In this document: positions 44,801 to 55,300 of the stretch, piece by piece
Layout: each line of letters begins with the position of its first letter
Numbering within the stretch: position 1 is the stretch's first letter
The notes under the pieces: generated by a model
Database searches by the model: none
The model's input: the letters and a program-made list of their open reading frames with translations, nothing else
What the model was told of the DNA's origin: nothing
Assembly: GCA_030267565.1 (NCBI GenBank)
Contig: BRXU01000021.1
Location: 2,016,501-2,080,500 of the forward strand
Direction: 5' to 3'
From: Pleodorina starrii
Lineage: Eukaryota; Chlorophyta; Chlorophyceae; Chlamydomonadales; Volvocaceae
DNA: 64,000 bases
Position numbers and translations under genes: made by a program

Positions 44801-45793
44801 CAGAGCCCTGGCTCAGCGCCAGCAGGGGAGAATGGGGTGTTGCTAAAGAAGTGGGGGAAATGGGTAAAGAGTGTAGGGCGCGCGGCAGGCGTCTTTGAGA
44901 GGTGTATGGCGGACCCGATGGTCGAGGTCCAAAGGATCTTTTTGCGGAAGGTGGTAGGCGCTAGCCTGCCGCCTAACCGACAATTGTTCGCGGAAACGTC
45001 GCAGTTACCATTGCACTACTTTTGGGCGCGACAGGTATTTGGCTTCTGGAAGCGTGTAGCGCGGCAATCCACGTCGTTGGCACGGGCAGTGCTTGAGGAA
45101 GATATCAAATCGTGGTTGGAAACAGATCATTCAGCCACGCACGAATATTTTTGGGCGGGTAAGGTGCTCCGGATTTTCGAGACTCTCGGATTTGACTACA
45201 GGCAACATGTACCCGTGGGTCTTAGCAATGAAGAGAAGGCAAAGGCGATCTTGGGCTTGGAGATCCCGTTTGACAATTTACTGGCCGAGTTCAGACGTCG
45301 CCTTCTGTTGGATTGGAGCTCGGGTAGCCTCGATAGGGACCCGCGGAATTTCCCAGAGTATGAGGAAGGGGGTGTGGGACGGGGAGCACCCGGGGTTACC
45401 GCGTGTCGGTACCTGAAATGGATGGGTGTGGCGTATTCGTTCTCGGACCACAAACGAACATTGGATCACTTGAGGGTGTGTATGCCGAGAAAGCACCACA
45501 CGGCCCTGATGCGTTTTCGGCTGGGACGTTGGGACTTGGATGTGTCAAGGTTTGCACGGGGACTGGGTCGGAAACCGCGCGCGGAGAGGATATGTCGGGT
45601 GTGCCACGGCGGGTCGGTAGAAGACGAGTTGCACGTACTGATGGAATGTCCGGGCTATACGCCATTACGAGAGGCAATAGGCTTCCCTATGGGTAGCAGC
45701 ATGGTGGATGTGATGGGGACCTTTGACCCGGCGAAACTGGGCAGTCTCTTATCCCAGATTCAGAAAGCGCGTACCGAGCTGCTTGGTAGCTAA
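41818..45793 (+). CDS. LINE ORF2: APE endonuclease and reverse transcriptase (one frameshift)
   Basis: Frame 1 runs from ATG 41818 to TGA 43314; the correct continuation is in the next frame, entered at the nine-G run 43281-43289, and runs to TAG 45793. The APE endonuclease shows LWNVRHLD, VCVETH, LLAGDFNARL, STVDLFV and FSDHRPVGL. The reverse transcriptase shows VCQIDFEKAFDRVDRKTL, GVKQGCPLSPVLFGMF and the catalytic LLYADDLTLF. A C-terminal zinc knuckle reads CRVCHGGSVEDELHVLMEC. Eight Gs instead of nine would restore one protein of about 1,325 residues in order, so this is a recent mutation or a read error. No RNase H is seen. It nicks target DNA and copies the element RNA in the nucleus. 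Confidence 0.85.
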
Positions 45794-45945
45794 CCATACG
45801 GCTTATGTTGTCTTAAAGTGCGCCCCTTGACGGATAACCGTTGTGGGGGGACGCATGTTACCAGCCATTTTGGCTCGTACACATGTAATGCCTCATGCCT
45901 CACGAACGTGACCGTAGCCACATGACACGAAAAAGGGGCGCTCGC

Positions 45946-46600
45946 GGCCCGTACGTAACTATGACGAGCGACGACGACCCACCTTCACTGCATGCCCAAC
46001 TACTGCTGGCTAGTGTAACGGACAATCTCGACATAGGTATGGCACACACATCTCAATCGAAAGACAATTGGGCGCACCATGCATGTACGGCGGACTCGAG
46101 CGAGCGGACGACACACGGCCTAGCTACGTTTCAGCAGGGCCGCCCACGCACATTTACGCCGTTCGCTGTACAACGCCCGGCAGGACGACGCCGCCAGCTG
46201 GCGCCGCGCGCGACGGCAGCAGTACATACATATACAGCAACATCGTTTACTTTACGAGCGTGCCTGCCTGCCTGCCTTCATATGAACGTCATTGACACCG
46301 CTGTGCATGCAACCAGCCACGCAGGCACCTCCAGCCCAACCTAGTTAAGGCTTAAGATGACTCATTCCCCGGAACAAAATATTCGATGGAAAGAAGCAAG
46401 GGCGGGTACGCAGGCTACCGCACGCACACTTCACACCTGCCACACATACAGCAGCAGCAGGTCGGCTGCCGCTGACAGGTGACAGCTGATAAGCCAGCAG
46501 CAGCCAGCATTTGAAACAGCACAAACGTTAAATGAAATAAGTACGTACGTACGGAAGCGGCAAACCGGCACGGCACAACCAACCAACCAACCAAGCAACC
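45946..46600. other. Intergenic, no gene recognised
   Basis: The first 45 bases are the right flank of the LINE. The rest carries only short open frames. Part of it (about 46210-46265) resembles the TA-rich stretch near 6735-6810. A motif GGTTATGGGAGCAG, also found near 38213 and inverted near 8545, begins at about 46669. Confidence 0.5.
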
Positions 46601-46759
46601 GCCGCCTCGCGCACCAGCGGGTAGAATAATAATAATAATGATACGCCCGGCCGGTAGCCGAGGCGTGGGTTATGGGAGCAGAGGGGGTGGGGTGACGGGT
46701 TTCCCCTGTCCCAGCCCCCCCCCACCACCGCAAGGAACTTAAGACTTGTCCCACGTTGG

Positions 46760-47719
46760 TTACGTGCCGGCCGGTGTCGGTTCCGCATGGGGGTTGCGTT
46801 CCATTTGTCTGCGGGTTATAACGATAGTGTTGAGTGTCCTAACTGCATGGTCGTGGAGGTCGTTGCAGCATGCTCGGGCTTCCTTGCTGCCCGTGCCTAG
46901 GGTGTGGAGTAGAGGGCGTAGGTCCTTCCTGATAGTACCCGCAAAGCCGAGGCTGATGGCTTCCTGTGTTGTGTAGCGGACCTTCCATCCGGCTTCCATG
47001 AGGAGTTTGGCCAGTTCTGCGTGTTGTACGGCCTTGTCGTGCTGTTTCTGTGTGTGGTTGGTGTCGGCGGTGTAGCCGACCTCAACAATGTGTACGGTGT
47101 GCTGGCTAGGGTCCTGAGGTCCCTTGTACCCTTGCGCTTGCGTTTCATGGAGGGGGATGTCGGGTATAAGGAGTATATCGGGCCTGAGTTTGAGGCGTTT
47201 CTCATCCTCAATACTCGGGAGCAGCCATTTGGGCAGGCGTGTGCCGGCCACGTAGTCTGGTCGGGTGTCCGCGGGGCCGGCGTCCATTACAATGTAACAG
47301 CCTCCATTGGACCCACGGGCTAGCGTACTGGTAATGTTTTGGACCGCCTTGTTGTGCCGCTGTATGTATAGGGCTCGCATGCGGGGGTGAAGGCAGCCTC
47401 CGAGGATGTGCGCCCCTGAGTCGAGTTGGTTGCATAGGGGGCAATGTCCCGACGACGCAGGGCGGCCAGGTGCCACTGGTTTTTTAAATCGCCTCGCAAG
47501 CTTGGCGCTCCATAGCTGGCCGTATAGGTAGTCGAAGCACCGTTTAACGTGCTTGTGTCGGCCCGCCTTGCGCTGTAGAGTCCGAGTGCTGGTGCTTATG
47601 TCGAGGTCGGGCAGAGTGTTGGCGACGTATTTCATGTAATCTGTTTCGTTCGTGTATCCCGAGTGCGTTTCCGGGCTAACCAAGGACTCGATACCGCGGT
47701 TAAGGTCGTTTGCTTGCAT
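46760..47719 (-). CDS. LINE copy 1: zinc finger and restriction-like endonuclease
   Basis: A 319-residue frame contains CPLCNQLDSGAHILGGCLH (C-x2-C-x7-H-x4-C), a site that precedes the restriction-like endonuclease in early-branching LINEs. The nuclease follows: LRPDILLIPDI, then HIVEVGYTADTN and the lysine-rich KQHDKAVQHAELAKLL. The RPD and VEVGY..D residues fit the PD-(D/E)xK fold. It lies one frame away from the upstream RNase H, with about 160 bp of readable but shifted sequence between, so it was once the end of the same polyprotein. Confidence 0.7.
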   Translation of the reverse strand: MQANDLNRGIESLVSPETHSGYTNETDYMKYVANTLPDLDISTSTRTLQRKAGRHKHVKRCFDYLYGQLWSAKLARRFKKPVAPGRPASSGHCPLCNQLDSGAHILGGCLHPRMRALYIQRHNKAVQNITSTLARGSNGGCYIVMDAGPADTRPDYVAGTRLPKWLLPSIEDEKRLKLRPDILLIPDIPLHETQAQGYKGPQDPSQHTVHIVEVGYTADTNHTQKQHDKAVQHAELAKLLMEAGWKVRYTTQEAISLGFAGTIRKDLRPLLHTLGTGSKEARACCNDLHDHAVRTLNTIVITRRQMERNPHAEPTPAGT

Positions 47720-47882
47720 AGTGCCCAGCGTTCTTCTCAGGCCCAGCCATTTTCCGCAGCCACCAGTGTTGACTTCGTGGATTATTGTCTGAGGTCTCGG
47801 TTGCGCTCAGCGCGTCGGGGTCTAGCTTGGAGAGTCCTCGCGCGGCTCGTACGGCTGCTTTGTCCGCTTTCTCGTTGTAAGT

Positions 47883-50800
47883 TTACCCAGTGTGGGCTTT
47901 CACTTTAAGCAAAGATGTCTTCAGGTTACAAGCCGCTCGTCGTTTAAGGATTAATACGATTTCCTCAAGCAGCGCCTTGTGCTTACTAAGCTGAAGCTTA
48001 TGTGGGTTGTTTATCATCTTTTTAATAAGATGTAGCGACGCGGCAGAGTCCGTCCATATAGTTAGGTGAGCTTCGTCGTGCAGCGTGCCTCTGCGCATCT
48101 GGAGTCCTTGATGGATGGCACTCAGTTCGCACCGTGTAATAGTTTGGCAGCCCTGGTGGCCTGCGTTCACATTGATGTGGAGCGTTGTGTTGGTAAGTGC
48201 GTCGACGGCCGCGGCCCCCAGGAGATGTCTTTCCTCGTCGCCATCTTTGATCTTTTGCACTGACCCGTCTGTGTATATGGCGTCTTGGGCGTTGTATCGC
48301 AGAGCATATTTGGCAGGAAATGCCAGGAACGCGGCGCTTCCCTCTTCCGTGGAGAGGTTGTCGCACGTGCGGGAGGGAGCTGCCGCGGCGGGTGGCTTCT
48401 CGGTCATACTACGCAGCCGCTTGCGCACCCATTGGGGTGGCTTCCAAGGGAGGGCGGGGCCAGTGGCGACGTGGCGGGCTGCCGTCATAGCAAGCGCTCT
48501 GCGGAGGCTGGTACCGTACGCGCGGCCGGATTCATTGCTAACCAGGAGTAGGGTGAGTCCGTTTGGGTAGGGTTTTGGAGCGCCTACGCTCACTTCGCTG
48601 TAAAGGTCCCCCGTTCCTGAAAATGCGTCTATTGTACCGATCATGGTGACCAACGGGTGGGTGAGGTAGCGGGTGTAGGGCGCCGTTTGGGACGTGGGCA
48701 GCAGGAGTAGGGTAGCGGTGGGGTTATCTGTGCTCCGTGTCGCGTCGGCCCAGCCTAGCGCCCATCGCAGTGCATGATGCCCCTCGTCCGGCTTAGGTTC
48801 AGGGTGCGCGACGGATACGCCCGTGCACGGTTGCGAATACGCGTCGTGGTTGGCTCCGAAGAGCTGATCTTCTGGGTACCGCGAGTAGTAGATGGCGGTG
48901 CTGTCTGCTACGTTGAGGGGGGATGCAAAGCGCTCTGTTGCGGCGCCCAGCGCGGTCATGAGGCGTTTCATCAGCCGTTCAGATATCCTCCGCTCATGGG
49001 CCTCTCGAATGGGGTGTGCTTTGGTGCCCCCTCCGTCCCGATACCGCAGGAGGAGGCGTGCGACATCCTCCGCGAAGCCACCCGCGGCCGCGATCTGTGC
49101 GTGATCTTCCGGGCGTTTCTGTTGGGCGTCGCTGTACCGGAGCCACAGGCTGCGGAGGCGGCTTGCCGACACCTGGCCGACGCAGCGCCCTTGGGGATCG
49201 TACACGAATGCCATCCCAATGGCTTGCAGTCCATCGGGTATGTCCCCGCTGCCGTCCCATGGTACATGCCTGTGTGTGCCGTTACGATTGCCAATTTGGA
49301 CCGTATACCGCCCCGGCGGGTGGATGTCCCGGTCCGGGTTACCCGGGTGTACGTTGATTTCGACAAACTGCCGTAGGAGACGCTGGCCTCGGGTCACGTT
49401 GAGGCATTCAGTCTCCCATCTACCTTGCTGTTGCCATTCCGTCAGGTGGTGGTCGCGTGCATTTTCCATCCGACCGGGGTCCTGTTCGGCCTCAACGGCG
49501 CGCCGATGCCGGAATGCATTCAGCAGCTCTGTCCAGTTGTCTTGCGAGGCCAGTCGCGACTCCTCATCTTCGGTGGGGGCCCATTCTACCTCGACTATCA
49601 TTTCGGGGTGAGTGGGGGCGGTGGGGGTTTCGTACCGGTGCACTGCCTTCGGGTGGTAGCCATTCTCGATGTACAGTGCTATTGCCCCTTTAGTGATGAC
49701 AGTACGTTCCCATTCAACCTGGTAGTACGTTCGGTGTGTGTGTTGGGTAGCCGAGTCGGTTGTGCGTTGTCGCTTGGGGTTCGGAGCGCTGACGGCGACC
49801 CGTTTCCGGATTTCCGCCTTGATACATGCTACCCTCTCTTGGTCCCCGAAGAGAAACTGTGTGATGCTAAGGCCATGCTGGGTTGGTGTCCCCACAGGCC
49901 ACGCCGTCTCCCCATGGAGCATGTGGAGTAGCCGTTCGGCGGAGCCTACTTGGGACGTGAGGCCCCGGTGGAGCGGGTGGCGCAGGATTCGTTCGCAGTG
50001 CTGAAGGGTAAGTGGGGTTTGCCGGGGGTCCCACCCAATGGCCTCGGCATCTGTGATACCGTCGACTGGTTTCAGGTTCTGCCGAAGGAGGTATGCTTTG
50101 AGCAGCTCACTATCGGTCTTTCGCTGCGGCTGGTGGCGCCTGGCGGCTGGCCGGGCGGCCGGGCGTCGTGCCTCGAGGGTTGTTGCGGTGCCGGACGACG
50201 CTGCCGCGGTTTGGGTTGCCGTCGCCACACGAGGGGTTGTTGGGCCTGGGCGAGGGGGTGGGTTTTCAGCTGGGGCGGCCGGAACGGTGTCGGCGGGGTC
50301 GCGGGGTTTGGCCAGTACGTACTTCCTTAGGGTTCCGTGGGGGATGGGGGTGGGTCTTGTCGCTTCCATCGCAAGATCGGTTAGATGTGGGCCGTCCGGG
50401 AGGAGTCGTAGTTCGGGGGGCAAGGGTGCTACACCTCTGTGGCGCGGCGCCCGGGCGCGAACACTGGGGTCAGCATTCAAGGCGAGGCTGAGCTGGTTTA
50501 GGGCTATCTGATGGCGTGGGCCCACCTTCCTGCCACCGATGCGTTGCAGCTGGTCGGTGGTGATGAGGTGCGCTCCCGTGTTTTTGTCTTTCAGGGCCCT
50601 GAGGTCCAGGCCAAGTTCCAGCAGGGGCTGTATGCATCGGAAGAGGAGCGCGAGATCCTTGGGCTCGGCCGTCGGGTTGTGCGCCCCGATCAGGTGAATG
50701 AGGCTGCCTGCTGCCGGCTCATAGGTGCTGCCTTTGTCCGTGAGTTCGATACCGGCTTCATGCACGAGAGCAAGTTGTTTGAGTGTGGTATAGTGCCGGC

Positions 50801-52385
50801 ATTCGCGTTTGAATGTGTGCACTGGTATTGTGCCCATGTACCGGCTCTGCAGGTGCAGGAGGGCTCGGGTTACTGCCCCAAGGCGTCCCTTGTCGTTGAG
50901 GGACAGGACGAGCGTCTTCGCCGCTCTGACCGCATAAAGGGTACGTAGGGTGCCCACCCCCAGACCTAGTCGCGATATGGGACCGAGGATGGCGCGGGTT
51001 GGGAAGCCCATTTTTAGTCCGTAGCTGCGTTTGGCTATGCCGGCGATTTGGGCGTCGAGGCTGGCGATGTCGTGCGGGGTGTACGCCATAGTGGGCAGGC
51101 TGTACGCCACAAAGGGGTGAATGAGGGTTTTGATCATGTTTATGCGTTGATCTGGGGTCGCGAGAGAGTTTTGTATGCTTTGCCCCCGTCGGTCGATTTC
51201 GGCGCGAGTGTAGGCCACCTGTGTCGTCCAATCCAGGGTAGGGGTGATGTGTACGCCGAGGTATTTGTACGATCCTGTTGGGGGTTCGTACGGGATGGGT
51301 ACGCCATCGATCCGAATTTGGTTTTTCAGGAGACGTTCTACGACGGCCCTGTATTTTTGCGTACCGGGGCCCCGACTCAGATCAGTATCGGAACGCGCGC
51401 GGCCGTGCAGAATGCCCTGCAGTTGGCATTTGCCTACGTTGACCTTGAGTGCTCCCCAGCGGGCGTAGCGCTCTATTTTTGTGCTCTGTGTGCGCATGTC
51501 AGACACGGTGTTCGTGAGGATCACTAGGTCGTCCGCAAAGGCCCCCGAGCTAAAGTGGTGTCGGTCATTTTCGTCCGCTTGGAGGCAGCCGTAGCGGTAT
51601 CCTCGGCCTCCGCTGTGTAGCCATCTTAGGAGTGGCTCCATGTAAATGATGAACAATACGGGTGATAGTGTATCGCCCTGAATTGTGCCGCGTTCGATTG
51701 CAATCTCCGCGGTGCAGCCATGTTCGGTGCGTATGCGTGTGGTGGCGCGCGAGTACAGGTTCGCGACCACCGCGATGAGGTCCTCCGGATATCCTAGGTC
51801 GTACATGATCATAAGTAATTTGTCGTGATCGATGGTGTTAAATGCCGATGTGAAATCGATATATAGTAAGTAGAGGTCACGGCTGGTTAGGCCGGCGTCC
51901 TCGATGGCGTGTAGTACGTTTTGGATCTGCCGCTCCGTGTTACGCTGTCGGAGGTACCCTTCCTGGGCTTCCGTGAAGATGTGCGCTTGTTCACTAAAGG
52001 TGACGATATTAAACGTAATGTGGCTGGTGTATAGTTTGTAGAGTGTGTTTGCCAGGGCGATGGGGCGTTTGTTCTTGATGAGGAGTGGGTCGCCCTTTTT
52101 GGGAATGAGTACCGTGTCTGATTGCGTCCAGTGCGGGGGGATTTCGGCCTTGACCCACATGACTGTGATCAGGTGGTGGATTGCGGTTTGGAGGTCGGTG
52201 GGGAGTGTCTGTAGCAGCTCGTTGGGTATGCCGTCTGGCCCGGGGGCTTTGTTGCGGGCGAGATGGTCTAAGCATGCGCGGAAGTTACATGGGTCTAATA
52301 TGCCAGGGAGGAGGGACGGGGGTGCGCTTTCCCATTGGGCTAAACCACGTCGTAGAGGGTCCGGCGCTCCCGGCGTCTCCCAGGG
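47883..52385 (-). CDS. LINE copy 1: reverse transcriptase and RNase H
   Basis: This is the same frame as the upstream 52386-56738 part, continued after a premature TAA. The reverse transcriptase has LYLLYIDFTSAFNTIDHDKL (about 51.87 kb), GTIQGDTLSPVLF (51.69 kb) and GAFADDLVIL (51.53 kb), with FADD instead of YADD, a variant found in some LINEs. A long linker of low similarity follows. RNase H is recognised by DAIYTDGSV, CELSAIHQGL, TDSAASL and KVKAHTG, which supply the D-E-D-H catalytic set. The TAA at 47883 cuts the RNase H just before the expected NEKADKAA motif, which is readable in the same frame after the stop. The first ATG (52160) is internal to the domain and not a real start. Confidence 0.75.
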   Translation of the reverse strand, partial: PWETPGAPDPLRRGLAQWESAPPSLLPGILDPCNFRACLDHLARNKAPGPDGIPNELLQTLPTDLQTAIHHLITVMWVKAEIPPHWTQSDTVLIPKKGDPLLIKNKRPIALANTLYKLYTSHITFNIVTFSEQAHIFTEAQEGYLRQRNTERQIQNVLHAIEDAGLTSRDLYLLYIDFTSAFNTIDHDKLLMIMYDLGYPEDLIAVVANLYSRATTRIRTEHGCTAEIAIERGTIQGDTLSPVLFIIYMEPLLRWLHSGGRGYRYGCLQADENDRHHFSSGAFADDLVILTNTVSDMRTQSTKIERYARWGALKVNVGKCQLQGILHGRARSDTDLSRGPGTQKYRAVVERLLKNQIRIDGVPIPYEPPTGSYKYLGVHITPTLDWTTQVAYTRAEIDRRGQSIQNSLATPDQRINMIKTLIHPFVAYSLPTMAYTPHDIASLDAQIAGIAKRSYGLKMGFPTRAILGPISRLGLGVGTLRTLYAVRAAKTLVLSLNDKGRLGAVTRALLHLQSRYMGTIPVHTFKRECRHYTTLKQLALVHEAGIELTDKGSTYEPAAGSLIHLIGAHNPTAEPKDLALLFRCIQPLLELGLDLRALKDKNTGAHLITTDQLQRIGGRKVGPRHQIALNQLSLALNADPSVRARAPRHRGVAPLPPELRLLPDGPHLTDLAMEATRPTPIPHGTLRKYVLAKPRDPADTVPAAPAENPPPRPGPTTPRVATATQTAAASSGTATTLEARRPAARPAARRHQPQRKTDSELLKAYLLRQNLKPVDGITDAEAIGWDPRQTPLTLQHCERILRHPLHRGLTSQVGSAERLLHMLHGETAWPVGTPTQHGLSITQFLFGDQERVACIKAEIRKRVAVSAPNPKRQRTTDSATQHTHRTYYQVEWERTVITKGAIALYIENGYHPKAVHRYETPTAPTHPEMIVEVEWAPTEDEESRLASQDNWTELLNAFRHRRAVEAEQDPGRMENARDHHLTEWQQQGRWETECLNVTRGQRLLRQFVEINVHPGNPDRDIHPPGRYTVQIGNRNGTHRHVPWDGSGDIPDGLQAIGMAFVYDPQGRCVGQVSASRLRSLWLRYSDAQQKRPEDHAQIAAAGGFAEDVARLLLRYRDGGGTKAHPIREAHERRISERLMKRLMTALGAATERFASPLNVADSTAIYYSRYPEDQLFGANHDAYSQPCTGVSVAHPEPKPDEGHHALRWALGWADATRSTDNPTATLLLLPTSQTAPYTRYLTHPLVTMIGTIDAFSGTGDLYSEVSVGAPKPYPNGLTLLLVSNESGRAYGTSLRRALAMTAARHVATGPALPWKPPQWVRKRLRSMTEKPPAAAAPSRTCDNLSTEEGSAAFLAFPAKYALRYNAQDAIYTDGSVQKIKDGDEERHLLGAAAVDALTNTTLHINVNAGHQGCQTITRCELSAIHQGLQMRRGTLHDEAHLTIWTDSAASLHLIKKMINNPHKLQLSKHKALLEEIVLILKRRAACNLKTSLLKVKAHTG

Positions 52386-55300
52386 TTAGTTCCGCGGGGC
52401 TTCGCTCGGGAGGTATTTGCCAGTGCGGGGTCCGGAGATGGGCCGGGCTAGGAGCGCGAAGTGCGAGTGGAGTGCGTCGAGGATGCCGTCCGAAGTTGTG
52501 CACAAATGCCCATCGGCGGGGTGGCGAATGGCCGTTATGCCGCGTGGCTGATCGTCGGGCTCGAGAATTTGTTTGTGTGCGTGTTTCGGTTTCTTGGCTA
52601 GGAGGCTCTGAAATTGTTTCCTGGCTTTGCTCGCATGTAATTTACGGGTTTCCGTAGTCAACTTCTTAATTTCCCCTCCCTTTGCTCTTATTGCGGCACG
52701 CAGGGCGCGGGTCTCTGGTGTTTCTTGGAGCTCCGGGTTTTCGCGCGCGTGGGCTGTCGTACCCTCAGGTGGGTTGGGGTTTGCAGGGGTGGTCGGCGGG
52801 GTGGGTCGGGTGGGGGGTTGTAGGGTCTCTGCGTCGGTGTTTTCCGCGTGCGGGGCGCCGGGTGCCGGGTGGGATGGGGTGTCCGGCCGTGGCGCGCGTA
52901 GTATGCGGGTGAGTTCGCATTTCAGCGCCTTGTGTTCGCCGTACAGACGGGTGATTCGCTTGCCGGTGCCTCTTCGTGCGTGCAGGCGCCCCGTGCGGGG
53001 GGGCTTGTGCTGGCAGTGGCTGTCAAGGATCCCGAGGCACCGCAGCAGTAGTGATCCGAGCTCGTGGCTGAGGGTGTCGACGTTCGTTGTTTGGACGGCT
53101 TCGTGATCGCGCAGGTGGGTCAGGATCTGCCTTGCGTCCTCTTTGCTCGCCGCACGCTCCAGTCGCGCGGATGCTGCCGATATGGTTTCGTGTGCGGGTC
53201 TGAGTGCGGCTAACAGGTGAATGACGGCCTCTGTGAGCGTCGCCTCCATCTCCATGCGTGCTTTGGTTTTGCTCTCTTTTTGTACGGGTAGTTGGATCCG
53301 GCTCCAGGAGCTTGGGGTAAGGTCTGGGGGGGGTTGGGCAGCGGGGGCGGGCAGGAGCCTGATGCCTGCTAGGGGTAGGAGGGTGCAGAGCGGTTTGTGG
53401 TCAAAGTTCCCACCACACTCATAGACTTGTTCGTACGCTTTCCCTTCCATTGCCGCAGCGTCGCTGGTCTGAGCGGCGAGGAGGACATCGTCGATGCGGC
53501 TGTGGTGGGTATCGTGTCCCTGCTGTGTTTGTGTGTATGTGTACTCACGTCGCGCCGTGTCTACCGGTTTTAGGCCTGTTTCTTCTGAGAAGCGTCGGTG
53601 CGCACGGTCTGTCGCATTGCAGGTGCCCGTAGACCGGTCGCTCAGTTTGAGTGTTGCATTCCAGTCGCCCGCCATCACAAGGTGTTCGCCCTTAGCATTG
53701 GCTTGCAGCGCGGCCGCCCGTCCATAATCGTATATTTTCTGCCTGGCGGCGGGGTCGGCCGGGCAGTATACCCCTATGACATGTAGAGCCGTACTGCCCG
53801 GGGGCGCGATGCGCACATGTCCTATGTACCCACTGAGCTCCGGGGGCACAGGTTCTGCCGTTGCGCTGCCTTGGCGATTGAAGCGGTCTGCCACGCCGAT
53901 CATCACTCCTGCCTGCCGTATAGTGGGGTTACTGTCGTGCGGGTGGTTACTCATGTATGTCTGGTAGGGTTTCAGGGTGTTCTTCACCCCGGCGATGGCT
54001 CGCCGGTGATGGGCGCTCAGTTTGGTTTCCGTTAGCACCATTACGTCTGGTTTGTGTTCGTCTAACAGGTGTTTTATTCCCTCGCGGTGCCCCTGCAGGC
54101 CGCGGGTATTCATCGTGAGGATCTTGAGGTGGCCGGGCCGTGGGTCTCCTGGCGCGGGGACGGGTGGCACTGGCACGGTCCTCTGGGGAGTTTCAGCAGG
54201 TGCGGCAGGGGCCTCCGTCCTGGGTTTCTTGGGTAGCACGTATTTTGTCATGTGCTGTTGCTGGGGTCCTGATTTCGGTTTGGGGCGGGGTTGCGGCATG
54301 GGGGGGTTGTCTGCGTGGCGCTTGCGCTGTTGTGTACGTGGGGCGGTTGGTTCGGCGGGCGTGTGCGTGGTGTGTGTTGGCTCGGGGGCCGGGTTGGGAG
54401 GGGTATGTGCGGGTCCCCGAGCTGCCTCTGCTGCATCCGGCGTTTCGTCCGCCCGTTGGTTCCGTCCCGGTCGGATGGGGAGTCCCAGCATACGACGGAG
54501 GTGGTATGTGATGGTATGGGTTGCTGGCGTCGTTCCCGTCTGACCTCTGCTCCGTTTCCTGCTTCTACTTGCAGGTGCCGCTGCTTGTGGCCCGGGGTTG
54601 CGGTTTGCGGCTCCGTCCGCGTTGGAGCGGCGCGCCGATGTGGTGCCCGCGTCTGCTGGGCGGGCCCCCTGGAGGTCTGGCTGCGTTTCACGCGGGTGGA
54701 GCTCGACGTTGTGAGCGTCCGGCAATGGCTGCGCTGCGCCCGTCCCGGGTTCCGCAGGATCTATTTCCATGGGACTTTCAGCGGCTGTGGTTGCAGGGTT
54801 ATCACCGGGGTTCTCATGCTGGGCAGTGCTTAGCTCGGCGGCGTTCAGATCCTCATGCGCAGGGGTCGGGGGTAGGGGGTGTTCGAGTTGTGATGGGGGG
54901 GTTTGCGTACGTCCTTCGGTTCCCGTGAGGTCTGTCTCGTCGATCTCCATCGGTGTGGGGTGGATGTCGGCTGCATCGTACCTGGTTGCCGCGCATGCTG
55001 CGTTTTGCCGGTGGTCCGACTCATCCAGTGCCATCGGTGTGGGGCTGGGGTCAGTGAGATCGAGGATGGGGGGGGCTGTGGGTAGCTGAGCGGTCTGCGT
55101 GCGACCTTCCATTGTGTGCCACTCTTCCGGCCCCGGGATGTGGCGGAAATCCAGCATCATCTGATTGATGGTCAAAATGTCTACCGACGCCAGGTAATGG
55201 ACGTGGCCTGTTAGCCGTGCCCACTGGCTGTTGTCCATGGGCGTTTGACTTCGCCCAACCGCCTCAGCTGAGTCAATGCGGAACCAGTTGTCCCCGGCGC

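Larger units (their letters stand above)
40123..45901 (+). mobile_element. LINE (APE-type non-LTR retrotransposon), almost full length
   Basis: The element consists of an octamer-array leader, ORF1, ORF2 and a short 3' end that stops about 13 bases after TGTAA at 45884-45888. ACGAAC flanks it at 40117-40122 and 45902-45907, and the joined flanks reproduce the uninterrupted sequence at 8325-8388. Only one disabling lesion is visible, a one-base excess in a G run in ORF2. It is therefore young. There is no poly(A) tail. Confidence 0.85.

Noticed and set aside
51520..51545. FADD instead of YADD in the reverse transcriptase as a disabling mutation
   Set aside because: Both copies carry FADD, and this variant occurs in functional LINE enzymes; the aspartates are intact.
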